The translations under genes were made by a program, and so were the position numbers. From Rana temporaria (taxonomy: Eukaryota; Chordata; Amphibia; Anura; Ranidae), in the NCBI RefSeq assembly GCF_905171775.1, contig NC_053492.1, forward strand, positions 296,151,934-296,215,933: DNA of 64,000 bases, read 5' to 3'. The notes under the pieces were generated by a model, which saw only the letters and a program-made list of their open reading frames with translations, searched no databases and was not told the origin of the DNA. Shown one piece after another: positions 47,403 through 59,304 of the stretch; position 1 is the first letter of the stretch; each line of letters starts with the position of its first letter.

Positions 47403-48579
47403 TATCACTAAATGCTAAACTGTATGTAAACCTTAAAATGTAATTTCAAATATCTTAACCCAAAAACAAATAAGAGATAAACCCTAACAAAAAAACTACT
47501 GTTATTTGGTCCTTTTTGGTCTGGTAAACCTATTGAAATAATTTTTTGTTTTAGATCTGTTTGATAAATGCAACAAAAATACCTGCTGATCCTGCAAGAA
47601 GTCTTGTTAACTGATAAGGCCAAGTGCACACTGCTGCTATTAAACTCATGTTTTTGTTAGTTTGGACATTTTGTTTTCTGCCCTCAAACTCCCCTCTATG
47701 TTATCCTATGTGTCCATACACACATGGACACTTTTAGCAGTTTATAGGTTGTTTTATGAATGCTCTAAAATTTCATTCAGGAGCAGGAATTCTGACCACA
47801 AAAAACGCTGAACGCTGTTAAATGCTCATAAACTCTAGGCAGGTTAAGCACTTCAGTGTTTATTTATTTTAAAAATCCCAAACTCCAAACTCTCTTAAAC
47901 TCACCTAAACTGTTTTGAAAAAATGAAGCTTATTTGGAGTTTATAATGCTGATTTTCTACTGTCAAAATAAACAGCTTTTGCAAGAAACCAGTTTGAATG
48001 AGGGCTAATTGTGCTCTTTGCCTCTACAGACTGTTATCAGTTACACTGTTCTTTGCTATGGCTGAGGACTACAGAACCACGCCCTCTATGTTATGTATAA
48101 GAGGAATGGGTCGCTGCTTAGTAGCCCTTGCTTGTTTCTGCTGTCCTGGCACAGTATGGCGAGTGTTGTTACTCTAGGACATGAACATGTACGCTAACAG
48201 TGGGATCACCGGGTAAAAATAAAGGGCAAAAAGGCATGAAAAAAGAAAAAACACATCTAAGAACTGGTAAGCTGCAATAAATTATTTTTAGATTTTTGGG
48301 TTTAGGCACACTTTAATCTCACCACAACACTAATCACCAAAAACTTTTTAACACATATATCCAATAGTACTAGTATTTTCCATACTCACCTCATCCTGTG
48401 CTGGAAGCCTGTGTACGGATGGCACACACGTGCCACAATGAAAATATTAAGCATCAGATTTAACCAATTTAGCTTTGTGATGTCCTCTGGTGCACATCAC
48501 CTTTATTTCACCAGCATTCTGCTTCTTTCCCAGCAGCCACTTACCCTTTGACTCAATAAAAATCTAGATCACCACCTAC
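47403..48579. other. Intron with degraded TIR material
   Basis: Bases about 47630-48010 look like a degraded inverted-repeat element (GCCAAGTGCACACTGC near the left). No gene. Confidence 0.4.
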
Positions 48580-48686
48580 CTTCAAAATAGCCCAGTGCTC
48601 TGCTGGATTATGTTGCCAACTTCGGCTAATTCCGGTATTCCACACAATAATAAGTCCAGAGCTGTCTCCTGAAAACATATGTAGCC
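48580..48686 (-). CDS. ahi1: AHI1 (jouberin) internal exon, end of a WD40 blade
   Basis: A 107-bp exon. Its first two bases complete Gly, then it reads LHMFSGDSSGLIIVWNTG followed by SWQHNPAEHWAILK, matching human HHMYSGDCTGVIVVWNT and the following HHWTINK. The SGDSSGLIIVW string is the conserved second half of a WD40 repeat (structural Asp, then hydrophobic-VW). The acceptor is attttag and the donor AAG / gtaggt; it ends on a codon boundary (phase 0). The 16 or so residues after VWNTG are less conserved, consistent with an inter-blade insertion. A 215-bp TIR element lies about 225 bp upstream in gene orientation. Intron to the next exon: about 6.1 kb. Confidence 0.95.
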
Positions 48687-48910
48687 CTAAAATACAAACA
48701 GGTACAGACTGAAAACAATGGTTTTAGGAGCATGCTAGAATTCTGATGATTCGTTATAGCAAGATATTAACAATAGATATACAATCCGCCCACCACACCA
48801 TGGACTGTGGTCATTAATTGCTTTCTTTTTTTCAATAATGATATATCTACTGCACAACTCTTCTCAATCATAATGTCATAATCATCAAAAGCACAATAAC
48901 AGAAGTCTAT

Positions 48911-49125
48911 GGGGGTTATTTACGTAAGGCAAATCCGCTTTGCACTACAAGTGCACTTGGAAGTGTAGTCACTGTAAATCTGAGGGGTAGATCTGAAATG
49001 AGGGGAAGCTCTGCTGATTTTATCATCCAATCATGTGCAAGCTAAAATGCTGCACCCCTCGGATCTACAGCGACTGCACTTCCAATTGCACTTTCAAGTG
49101 CATTTGCCTTTCGTAAATAACCCCC
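48911..49125. mobile_element. Short TIR element (MITE), GGGGGTTATTTACG ends
   Basis: Ends GGGGGTTATTTACG then AAGGCAAAT, inverted on the right; 215 bp. Same family as the split element at 28981-29684 (shared CATCCAATCATGTGCAAGC). Confidence 0.75.
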
Positions 49126-49653
49126 TTCTGCCATTTACTTAACAACACAGTACCCGATTTACTAAAACTCGATCAGTCCATGCATAAACCTTTCTACAAT
49201 GTATATGCATTCATGGTAATTTGTATTTCTGAAAATGTATATGACAGTTTGTTACCACATACTAATTTGACAATAATTTTAATCATTACCAATTCAGGTA
49301 AATATGAACTGCCAACAGTGGGGGTTCCTGAAGCTTTACTGTATCGGCTCTATACAATTTATTTTTCTATTTTTAGCAGTTACAAAGTTAGCTTCTGCCC
49401 TGTTCCCCAAGCAGTAGTAAGCTGTGCACAATTATGAAGGCTGGTATTTCCTATGCAAAAAAAAAAAAAGAGTATGCAGTCCTCTACCATGCTAAAATCA
49501 GTTTGTGTAAATCCTAGGGGTCCCCTAAATAGATGCACTCCTTCGAAAGCACTAGTACTCAACGCAGATAGGCACTACAATAAAAGAGTACAGCTTAGAA
49601 TGGGGAGGGATTGTACATATATAGTCAATTTGTCAACTAGCCAAGAAAGGCTC
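49126..49653. other. Intron, nothing recognised
   Basis: Short frames only; a poly(A) at about 49457-49469. Confidence 0.4.
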
Positions 49654-50070
49654 TTTGGGGCAAATCCACAAAGCAGATGCGCCGACTTAACTCGAGATTT
49701 CTAATTTTACTCCGCGCGTATCTTTGCGCCCGATCCTCAAAACGAAAAATACGGTTTTTCCGTCCTACTTAAAATAATTACTCCGGCGCATCCTCTGACG
49801 CAAATTACGCTAGTCACGCCGCTTTATTTGATAGGCAAAGATGCAAATGAGGGAGATAGGGCGATCCTCAAAATTAAGTGTGTGCGCCGTAGATTACGCC
49901 CTGTGCGCCGTAGATAACGCCCTGTACGCACCTGTTAGTTTTCTGGAGCAAAATTAGACTTTATAAAAGCAGCCCTAATTTTACACCAGCCCTGTAAAGG
50001 TCTGCTGAAGCAACACCATTTAGGAAGAGCTGCCAACACTTCTTTGCTTGACTTCATTGTGACTGCCAAA

Positions 50071-50779
50071 ATGCCTGGGCCATCAATGATTATAACGGCA
50101 CTCGCAACTTTACAGGCGCAGAGAAGGAGGAGGGCACAGAGGAGGAGGAGGAGGGCACAGGAGAGGATATACCGCCCACGCCAAGATCTCTTTGGCATGA
50201 CTGCGTCTGAGGTCATTGGCAACTTCAGATTTAACCAGGAAGCCATCCTGGACTTAACCAGGATCCTGCAGGATGATCTGAACACCCCAACCCAACGATC
50301 CCATGCCCTGCCAGCTCACATTAAAGTTATGGCCACCCTGCATTTTCTGGCCACTGGGTCTTTTCAGAGAACATGTGGAGGTCTGGCTGGGATGGTACAG
50401 TCCTCGATGAGCAGGTGTGTGCACCAGGTTGTCCCTGCAATACTGAGACGCATGGGCAGTCAATTTGAAAAGCCCACCCAGGAGGACCAGCGAATGAAGA
50501 GCATGGCTGACTTCTATCAGATTGCCCGATTCCCACGGACCATCGGGGCCATTGACTGTACCCATGTGGCACTACAGCCCCCCCATGATACAGAGCACCT
50601 GTTCAGGAATCGCAAAAACTGGCATTCCATCAATGTCCAGGTAATCGTGGATGCCCATGGCCTCATCTGGCATGTGTGTGCCAAATTTCCAGGTTCGTGC
50701 CATGACAGCTACATCTTTAGGCAGACCAACATATCACGTGAATTGGAGCAGAACGTGTATGGAGACAGCTGGCTGGTTG
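50071..50779 (+). CDS. Harbinger transposase, exon 1
   Basis: Nuclease of the HARBI1-like family (DDE_Tnp_4 fold) that would cut the ends of this transposon. With exon 2 it makes 354 residues, close to the usual 350-400. I chose the ATG at 50071; the frame is open further upstream but without another ATG. Residues 18-30 are strongly basic (QRRRRAQRRRRRAQ), then helical DNA-binding segment (VIGNFRFNQEAILDLTRIL), then GAIDCTHV with the first catalytic Asp at about residue 162 and PGSCHDSYIF with the second at about 212. The donor follows GDSWLVG (CTGGTTG / gtgagt). All catalytic positions are present, so it may be active or recently so. Confidence 0.92.
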
Positions 50780-50879
50780 GTGAGTGACATGTGTGTCAGG
50801 TATGACTGTCCCCCCCCATGATGCAGACATCACATGGGGCACATGCATGACTAATATCCTCCTGTCTTTTCCCTTCCAG

Positions 50880-51235
50880 GTGACTCTGGATATGCCCTGG
50901 GACCTCACATGATGACCCCATTCAGGAACCCCCAAACCCCAGGAGAGCAACGCTACAACGAGGCTCATATTCGCACCCGGGCAGTAGTGGAGCGTGCATT
51001 TGGCCTGCTGAAGTCCCGCTTCAGATGCCTGGACAAGACTGGGGGTACACTGCTGTATTCCCCAGACTTTGTGTGCCAAATAATAGGGGCTTGTTGCATT
51101 CTTCATAACTTTGCAATGAGAAGGGGACTGGAGATTAACTTACGTGCTGACCTGACCCCCCACCCAGGCAATCCCCCCCTAGCCCACTCTACCCGGTCTA
51201 CTGAGGGCACAGTAGCCAGGAGACGCCTTGCATAA
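50880..51235 (+). CDS. Harbinger transposase, exon 2
   Basis: Joins in frame after a 100-bp intron (acceptor ttccag) to continue G-DSGYALGPHMMTPF. It contains the third catalytic residue in RTRAVVERAFGLLKSRFR (Glu about residue 274) and the conserved CCILHNFAMRRG helix, then a Pro/Thr-rich tail ending RRRLA and TAA at 51233-51235. The GDSGYALGP and HNF blocks are signatures of HARBI1-like proteins. A 46-bp tandem repeat starts about 30 bp after the stop. Confidence 0.92.
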
Positions 51236-51264
51236 GGCATCTTTTCTCAGTAAATGGCCAGAAA

Positions 51265-51450
51265 TCATGTCACAATGATATTATTTGTTTTCACTGCAAA
51301 CGCACATGAATTATGTGACAATGATATTATTTGTTTTCACTGCAAACGCACATGAATTATGTGACAATGAGAATGTTGCTTTGCACAGTAAACGCACATG
51401 TTTAATGACACATTGAGAATGTTTTTGTCTCTGGAAACGCACATGATTTA
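51265..51450 (+). repeat. 46-bp tandem repeat 3' of the transposase
   Basis: About four units, the first two nearly identical (CACAATGATATTATTTG, TTTTCACTGCAAACGCACAT), the later ones diverged (GAGAATGTTGC, GAGAATGTTTT). Lies within the transposon. Confidence 0.85.
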
Positions 51451-51895
51451 TGTCACAATGAGAATGCATGAATGCACACCACTGTGGTCCCTAGCACAAA
51501 CACATCACATGCACATCGAATTGGATTAGATCCAAGTACCCCCCCCCCCTTTGGTACTTGGGAGCAGTAACGCCCCGCCACGGCTCCAATTATGTCACTG
51601 TGCATTCATACACCATTCAGGAACCTAGGATGACTTCTCCCTGGTCCTGGGGATCCCTTCTCCACCAAAACTGAGGGTGACACCCTTATTTTGTCAGGAA
51701 TGCCACCCCCCCCCCACATTCACACATCATTCACACACATAAACCAAATCATAAGTACAGTATAATAACCAAAATTTTAAAACAAAAAAAAAAAAAAAAA
51801 AAAAAGTACCCCTGGTATTTAAGTCCGGCGGCGAGTGCTCCGTCTAGGCTGCCCACGGGCAGGGGCACGGGCACGGCCACCTGGAGGATCTTCAC

Positions 51896-52015
51896 GGGGG
51901 GGGGAGCAGGGGAGGGAGTATCTTCATTGGGGGGGGAGCAGGGGAGGGAGTATCTTCATTGGGGGGGGAGCAGGGGAGGGAGTATCTTCATTGGGGGGGG
52001 GAGCAGGGGAGGGAG
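51896..52015 (+). repeat. G-rich minisatellite at the end of the partner gene
   Basis: Four units of a run of G, then AGCAGGGGAGGGAG and TATCTTCATT, of 36-38 bp. On the plus strand it has repeated G runs able to form quadruplexes; on the minus strand it encodes or follows the proline-rich C-terminus. Confidence 0.85.
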
Positions 52016-52810
52016 GAGCCTCCCCTGGTGTCTGACCTCCGGCTGGCCTGCCCTCCAAGGCCACTGCTATCCTGGTCAGGCAGTCAGTGATGGCAGCCGT
52101 ATTGGCCTGGCCAGCCCGTGTGTTCTCCTGCACAGCCCGGGTGTTGTCCTGCACAGCCCGGGTGAGGGCAGTCACCTCCTGGCCCACGCCTGTTGTGGCG
52201 GTATGCAGGGACCACAAACAGGTGATGACACCCAATGAATTGGTGGCCACATCACTGAGTGACTCCCTCATTACATCCAGGCTGTGCTCCATCTTGGCCA
52301 TAGTTTTTTTGATGTCACCCAGACTGCGGGTCTGCTTGGCATTGTCCCTCAGCAGACTGGCCGGCATATGCTCAGACCCCACCCTGGTGTCCTGGGTCGC
52401 CATCCTGCCTGCCCCTGAGGCTTGTGGCCAGGTAGGAGGGGATAGAGTGACCCTTGTGGGTTGCGGCATGTTGTGGGAGGAGTGGGAGGGGCTACCCCTG
52501 ATGGTGGCCTGACTGGTGCCAGCCTCTGGGGGAGCCTCTGGGGTAGCCTCAAGGGGAGCCTCTGGGGTAGCCTCAAGGGGAGCCTCAAGGCTAGCCTCAA
52601 GGGTATCGTCAAATGTCATCAGATCTGTGGCAATAATGATTTCCCGGCCAATCTGGAGATCTTCTTCCTCCTCCCCCTCATCCTCCTCCCCCTCAGCCTC
52701 CTCATGAGGGGAGGTTTGGCCACTCCCCTCCCCTGGGGACTCCTCAGCAGCCTCCTGTCTTTGGGGTGGTGCAGCAGCCTGGCCTGATGGCCCAGCAATC
52801 TCCTGGTCAT
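51924..52810 (-). CDS. Harbinger Myb/SANT-like partner protein, exon 2
   Basis: After a 110-bp intron (acceptor ttccacag) the frame continues DDQEIAGPSG. It has an acidic stretch (EEAEGEEDEGEEEEDLQI), a degenerate Ala/Pro/Glu repeat (LEATPEAP, several copies), then a coiled-coil-like part around MEHSLDVMRESLSDVATNSL, near-repeats AVQDNTRAVQENTRAGQ, and a proline-rich end. Total protein 427 residues; stop at 51924-51926, inside the G-rich minisatellite. The repeated tail may differ between copies. Convergent with the transposase gene, about 690 bp apart. Confidence 0.8.
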
Positions 52811-52920
52811 CTGTGGAAGACACCAAACAATCACAGGTTTGAGGATCCACACACTTGGCACATGTTCCCTTCCCCCACCCACACATGCTAATCACCAAAT
52901 AAAAAAACAAAAAACCTTAC

Positions 52921-53317
52921 CTGGCCTCACAGGAACATCAGACTGATAACCAGGCAGGCCCACCACCTGCTCTGGCTCGAAACACCGGGCCACTGCCCAT
53001 TCCTCCTCAGTCAGCCGGATGGGGCATGGTCCCCCTCCTCCAGTGCCCCTCCTATGCGCAGTGAGCTTGGCCACCTTATTGCGGACCACGCTCCTCAGAT
53101 CATTGATGTTTTTCTTAATGCCAGCGGGGGTCCTCGTCTCCCCTCCCCCCGCCGCATTTATGTGATCTGTTATTTTGGCATAGATCCTCTTCCTTTCGGC
53201 CGGGGAGGTGTTCCGGCTATCAGGCCCATGTAAATATCTTCCATATTGGATGATATACCTGGCAAGGATTTGCTTTTCAACATGGGAAAAATTCAGCTTC
53301 CTGCGTTTGGGAGCCAT
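52921..53317 (-). CDS. Harbinger Myb/SANT-like partner protein, exon 1
   Basis: Start ATG at 53315-53317 (MAPKRRKLNFSHVEKQIL). The first 100 residues form a helical Myb/SANT-like domain: KQILARYIIQYGRYLHG, RKRIYAKITDHINAAGG, then TPAGIKKNINDLRSVVRNKV. The basic KRRK at the start can serve nuclear import. In Harbinger elements the partner binds the termini and brings in the transposase (established knowledge). Donor CCAG / gtaagg at 52921, inside a Gly codon. A longer frame upstream of the ATG has no better start. Confidence 0.85.
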
Positions 53318-55488
53318 CACAGACACCACCCAGCAACAAGAAGCCAAACAGGACAAACACACAAAAATACACACACAAGCAGACAGCTACTACAAAGTCA
53401 AATACAAACACACAAAAATACACACCAAACAAATACACAAAAATACACACAGACGCAGACAGCTACTACAAAGTCAAATACAAACACACAAAAACCAAAC
53501 ACAAAATCCAAGCAGAAAAAAAACAAACAAAAAAATTAGCAGAAACAATCAAACAAAAATTACACTTATCACAAACAAACAACAACTACTATCTACTACT
53601 CCTCCAACACTTCTCTATCAAACACAACTTACCAACAAACACTGACAAACTAAGAGCAGAAGCAAATTGCTCATGGAAGGGAACACAGGGAAATACTTTT
53701 GCAAATGAAGTGTGTTTGACTGGAGCTAGTTAAGCACAGGGCGATCCTCAAACTAAGTACACTTGGCCTTTTACCTATCTCACTGATTGCGCCAAGCAAA
53801 GTTCTGCACATGCGCAGTGAGCAGCAGATTCCTGCGCGCATGCGCAGTACGGCCGGACCTTCATTTGCATGGGGTCACGGCTCATTACAATGAAGCACGC
53901 CCACTTCCTTCCCACTTGCCATAACCCCGCCTTACGCCTCCGAATTTAGGTTACGGCAGGCGCAATTTTGTGCGCAAATGCGCTGTGGATACGGCAATTA
54001 CGACACCAACTTAGGGCGCCGTAACTTAAATGACATAAGTTTGAAAAAACTTATTTTGCGCCGCTGGCTGTGGATTTGGCCCTTTGACCCTTTACTTTTG
54101 TTTTGTTTTTTGTTTTTAGAATATGGCACTTCTGTTCTGAGAGTTGGCAGTAAGTGCCCTAAGATGCTGATAACACAATTTTATCTGAGGTACTTGATAT
54201 CACTGTGGTCTTACTTGGTATAAAAACAGGAAACCCTGCTGCATTCTTCCATGTTAGTGTGCCTTCCTGGGCCCATAATTAATAATTATGTACAAAACAC
54301 ATTTTGTATTTTGCAAATTTATAATGCATGAGCAAAATGTAAATATCAAACTTTTCAAGTGCAAATATCAAACTGAAGGGAAATTATTGGAGTAAACATT
54401 TGTAAAATAAAGGTCTATGTGAATTAAAAATAAGAATTAAAGCACAAAGATGAATAAATACATGCTTATCAAAACATGCACACAACAGCTTGCACAAAAG
54501 TGTAATTGAAACTGATATATGCGATTAAAAAAAAAAAGTGGTTAGAGACTATTGGTCAATAATTGTTGTTCTGTAACTTAAGCAACTCTATATTTTCAAG
54601 CTGACTGTAAATACAAGCATTGTGAGAAAAATCTACCATTGTTACCTTTTGTGCATATACTGATCTAAAAGTCAGAATCTGGCAGTGCCGCAAAAGCCAA
54701 AATCAACATAACCCAGAAGGAACAAGGTTTAATGAACATGACCTAGGGTTATTCTGCTCCAAATGTAAATATGGGCATCTGTCTGATGTAAACTAAACTA
54801 TAATTTATAATCTTGTCTTCTATGTACCCATGAGTAAGTGCCTGGGGAACAGTGAGGCTTTATAAAAGATACTTTGTTATGATATTAGAAAACTTGTGTG
54901 TCACTTGCCAGAAGGGCATTACACGCATGCAATTTACTTTTCCAAACTAACAGATGATTTCTAAAGTCCAAGTTCCCCTTTTACACAAGTTCTTGTTCCA
55001 AAGTTGCTGTGCGTTCCTATAGTCATATTTAATCACTCTGTCTCCCTCATTTAAGTTCTTCTTTGCTTCACTGTTCAATTCTGATCCCTTCAACTGTTTA
55101 AATTCTCCTAAATTGGTACCTATAAGATCCACCATTGTGTACAGGAAAGTGACTGCTGAGATCACACTGATACAATAGTAACATAATTATCCTATTACAG
55201 TTAATGTAGCTGACTGCGGCCTCATAAGAGAAGTTGTGAACACAGGAAAGTCTAAAGAACATTTTTCATGTTAAGCTGGACCCGCTTCAATATATTAAAA
55301 TATATTTAAACAAAGTGAAAACAGCACATAGGAAGCATCGATAATTTTGCTTCATCAACTTTATAAAGTAAAAGGGTTTTTAAAGGTGAAATTGGCAAAG
55401 AGTTCTCATTGGCATCTAGCGCAAGCAAGCCTGACAGGTTGGAACGCCAATATTTTCGATTAGGATAAGGTAAGCTCATCATCTAGGG

Positions 55489-55636
55489 CAAGGATATGCA
55501 ATTAGCGGACCTCCAGCTGTTGCAGAACAACAAGTCCCATGATGTATAGCAAGACTGACAGCCACAAGCATGACTCCCATAGGCAGAGGCATGATGGGAC
55601 TTGCAACAGCTGGAGGTCCGCCAATTGGATATCCCT
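55489..55636. mobile_element. hAT-type MITE with 8-bp duplication
   Basis: ATCTAGGG at 55481-55488 and 55637-55644. Ends CAAGGATATGCAATTAGCGG and CAGGGATATCCAATTGGCGG are inverted; 148 bp. Confidence 0.88.
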
Positions 55637-56405
55637 GATCTAGGGTTTATAAATAGGTTAGGGTTAAAGGGTACGGTCAGGATATCATGCATAAGGTAAA
55701 CATTAAAGTGGTTGTTAAGCTACTATATCATATGTATACCACCCAATCTGTTATATAACGATATGTGTCCCAGTGCTGCCTGTGCTATATAAAAAAATAT
55801 GCAGATTTCTACCTTATCTTAGAGCGTCTTCCGTTACTCATGTGACTTCTCAGCTCTCCTCTTTCCGGCTGACAGCTATAGCAGGAGGGGCGGAGAACTC
55901 CCGCTGACATCAGCTGGAGGGAGGAGAGGAGCAGAGAGACCAGCAGTCATGTGAGTGCCTAGAAACGCTCTGAGATTAAATATAAATTGGCATAGTTTTC
56001 ATACAGCGCAGGCAATGGGACACAGTGTTATATAACAGATGGGATGGTATACATATAATAGTTTTTTTTATAGCAGAAGGAGCAGAGGGGCAGGCAGTAT
56101 CTCAAGCTGACAGGCAGGGAGGGGGGAGATCAGAGAGCAGGGCTGCAGATGGAGGCACGTAAACATGTAAACTGACCACAGATTATCATGGTTGCTGAGC
56201 CCTGATACCGTGGTCAGTGTACAGGTTGGAGGGCGGAACCAGGCAGTATCAGCCAGGTTTTTTAGGTTATATAGGGGGTCAAATTACATAGCACAAGCAC
56301 TGTGCGGTTATTTATGCTTTAAGGAAACAGGATCTATTTTATGTTTTTATTTGTAGGGTAACAAACAGGCGAGTGTGTTCAGTACGATTCACAATTGTTC
56401 TTATA

Positions 56406-56934
56406 ACCCCTTGATGCCGACAGAACACATATGCGGCCTCACTGCACTGGGCTTTTTCCCTTGGGGCTGCATATATGCGCATATAGAGCCCGTACTAACA
56501 GCAGATACATTTATATCGGTGTCAGTTAGTGTCAGTGTACTATAGGTAAAACAACAAAAAAGCAAAAGGCGCACTATTGTTTCTGGGCTGTACGACGGGT
56601 ACATACAACAAATAAGATACACATATGTGGCATCACTGCGATCGCCAGAAAAATTTATTTTGGGTTGTTCTTTGGTGGTAGAAATATACAGCTAAATTTC
56701 AAAAATATATATATTTTTTTTACTATATTGGGCCAGTTTTCCTTTGATAATAAAGAAACAATCAGAAGCTATCATTACCATTTACCCCCAAATAAAATCC
56801 TTATTTATCCTCATTTAAAAACACACAAGGTATAAAAAGCCACCTGGATACACAAAGTAATTGTGATGATAAATGATTGTGCTTAGGCATTAATATTTGT
56901 TTTACCCTTAGGCTTGAAGGGGTTAAACACCATT
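56406..56934. repeat. TTAA-type repeat, copy 11, short
   Basis: ACCCCTTGATGCCGAC at the left and GAAGGGGTTAA at the right. Related by its ends and by the AT-rich/GC-rich polarity. Confidence 0.45.
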
Positions 56935-57532
56935 GTTTACAGACTGTTACTGCCAAAGAAAAAATGTGTCCTTTTATTGCACACTAGGGACAATAGTTTA
57001 CAGCATACTGTACATTATTTTATTGCACCACACAGGACTACTCCTATCATTCAAGTCTTCATCAAGGAGGTGCCCTCTGCTACTACAGATGCTGGAAAGC
57101 CACATGCCTGCACTATTCCTCCAGGTATCATCACAGCTATAACGTCACATTTGTAAGTCAAAGTTATAAATAAGGGCAGTGCTTACAAGCAAGAGTAAGG
57201 CCGGGTCATAGTAGTGTGACTCCAAAGTTGTGCGATTTTGAGTGCAACGTTCACGCAACGTTACACTCTCTGGCACTCAAGTTGCAAGAAAGTCGCATCA
57301 AAGTAGTGTAGGAACCCTTTCAAAGTTGTTGCAACTTTAAGTTGCATTGATTGGAACAGGTGCCATTAAAATCAAGGGGCTGCGACTTGTCATACTGTCT
57401 GTCCTGTATTTGACATGCTTCTGAGTCTGATCTCAACTACCAAAAAGTTTTAAAGCCCATTTTGTGTTGCAATACACATATATAACCCAGCCACAAATAT
57501 TGTAAAAAATTGCATAGATATATGAAACGTAC

Positions 57533-57762
57533 CTTCTGTATCAAAACAAAGGGTGTTGATGAAACTTTTATGACCCTCAAACTCTTGCAGAAGCTGGCCA
57601 TTGATTTCCTTCACCTTTACATTCCACACCCTAATCACAGCATCATAGCATCCAGTCACAACCAGATCATCAGACATCGGGTGGAATTTTGACGTGTAAA
57701 CAAAAGACGGGTGAGGTAATACTTTGATGGCAGATGAAGCATCCATAGCAACTCTCCACAGT
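57533..57762 (-). CDS. ahi1: AHI1 (jouberin) internal exon, WD40 repeats
   Basis: The largest AHI1 exon here, 230 bp. It completes Arg across the junction and reads LWRVAMDASS, then VLPHPSFVYTSKFHP, VVTGCYDAVIRVW and EGHKSFINTLCFDTE, matching the human order LPHPSFVYT ... GCYD ... HKSFIN. It closes one WD40 blade (LW), holds a complete one ending VIRVW, and opens a third with the GH dipeptide. Borders are ttaaag / ACTGTGG and GAAG / gtacgt, and it ends after the first base of a Gly codon. The loop around EINGQLLQEFEG differs most from the human sequence, as expected for a surface loop. The frame is fully open. The intron to the next exon is about 8.8 kb and contains the Harbinger transposon. 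Confidence 0.96.
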
Positions 57763-59304
57763 CTTTAAGGAAAATAAATGTATTAGTGTAACATATTAAT
57801 TACCAATAATACAGGATGGCATTGTGTTCAGCTTGATAATTCTGAATTAAAAAAAATAATGAGCTAAGCATTCTGACAAATATCTTACAACAAGAAGAAG
57901 AATACACTTTGGGGCAGATTTACTTAAACGTGTGCACACAGAATCTGGTGCAGCTGTGCATGGTTACCAATGAGCTTGTAGGTTTAGGCCTGGGTTCCCA
58001 CTGGTACAACACGACTGTGGATCTGACTTTGCCCTGCGACTTAAAGTCTGACTTTCATCCGACTTCAATGAACGTGATCCGACTTTGAACCCGACAATAC
58101 CAGGCCCTTTGTGTCTAGTATGAATCTTGAGGGTAAACTCCACAACAAAATTTTATAAAACAACAGCAAAAGAATCCCCCCTCCAAGACCATGCCAGACC
58201 GAAGGGTCTAGTATGGATTTTAAGGGAACCCCTACGCCCAAAAAAAGGCATGGGGTCCCCCCCAAAAGCCATAACAGACCCTTATCTGAGCACAAAGCCC
58301 AGCAGGTCAGGAAAGGGGGTGGGGACGAGCGAGTGCTTTTTGCCCCCCCCACCTCAAAGCACCTTGTCCCCATGTTGATGCAGCTTTAGACGATAGTTTC
58401 TTTAATCCATTCAACGTTGATGCCAACTGGTTTTATTTAAAAGGAAAGCTGCCAAATAAATATATATTTGAAACAAACTCAATTTATTTGTAACACTTTT
58501 TGTAAAAGGTCTTACAAATCCTTGTAAATCATTAATTTGAGTATATACCCAATAGTTTTAATAATCATCTAACGTCAGTTGCAGGCTCTACCAAACACAA
58601 GTCATATAGTGGAGTTTTATGAACCCCGATTGAAAAGCCTATCAATCCGAAACTCATATTAGAGTCTTAAGCAGGCCATACATGATTGATACCCCCATTC
58701 ACATATTTGAGGTGGATGGGGGAATCTCTCCCATGGAACTATTGTATTCCGACAATGGGGAGATTTCCCCACTGTCGGAATACACTCATCAGCACTGCCG
58801 GCTCTAGCCAATGGCACTGACCAAACAAACATTTTCCAACAGGCTGGTAGTACAGAAGTTGATCAAGAGATCGACTTCTGAACAATGCTTAGCCCATAGA
58901 TGGAACGAAATTCAGCTGGTCAATGCTAAACCGGTCGATCCATCAATGGCTGGCTTTAGCAGAATGTCAAAGGGTCTTCTGATACTCTGATCCCTTCAAT
59001 ATAGAGACAAGCGCAGCAATTTTACACCTTGAGCTGCGTTCTCCATGTGGTAAGCTATACTGAAAAAACTGTGGCGAGAGAGTGACCCCCTTATAATTGT
59101 CACAGTAGGATAATGCAGCTGGGAGTCCTGTAAAAATCACACAAACAGGCTGCTGAGTAATACTACTTGAAATATCAGTCTTGCAAAAACTGATCTTTTA
59201 AAGGTCTCCACTTGACATCAGCCACAAGCCACATAATATTTTCTTTTGGAGGCAAAAAAGAAAAAAGGGGAAATATACACATGCAAGTTCATTATCATAC
59301 AAAC
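57763..59304. other. Short AHI1 intron with degraded TIR elements
   Basis: About 57995-58390 and 58680-58960 look like old inverted-repeat elements (CTGTCGGAATAC and its complement at 58739-58786). No coding exon. Confidence 0.4.

Larger units (their letters stand above)
49657..54082. mobile_element. PIF/Harbinger DNA transposon, two-gene, nearly intact
   Basis: A 4.4-kb unit with ends GGGGCAAATCCACA (left) and GGGCCAAATCCACA (right, inward), flanked by TTT on both sides (49654-49656, 54083-54085). It carries a DDE transposase on the plus strand and a Myb/SANT-like protein on the minus strand, converging, each with one GT-AG intron and a full frame. Known: Harbinger elements need both proteins, the second helping nuclear import and DNA binding. 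The usual 3-bp target is TWA, so TTT is a small departure. Subterminal repeats GGGCGATCCTCAAA occur near both ends. Intact frames suggest a recent arrival in this intron. Confidence 0.9.
54086..57532. other. Intron with MITEs and a repeat copy
   Basis: Holds the hAT MITE at 55489-55636, a fold-back element at about 55700-56070 (ATATCATATGTATACCA on the left with its complement near 56050), and a TTAA-type repeat at about 56406-56934. A degraded TIR element begins near 57196. No exon found. Confidence 0.45.

Noticed and set aside
50254..51106. Minus-strand ORFs opposite the transposase
   Set aside because: Shadows of the DDE transposase.
52087..52787. Plus-strand ORFs of 108-141 codons
   Set aside because: Shadows of the Harbinger partner gene, which has the recognisable domain and splice sites.
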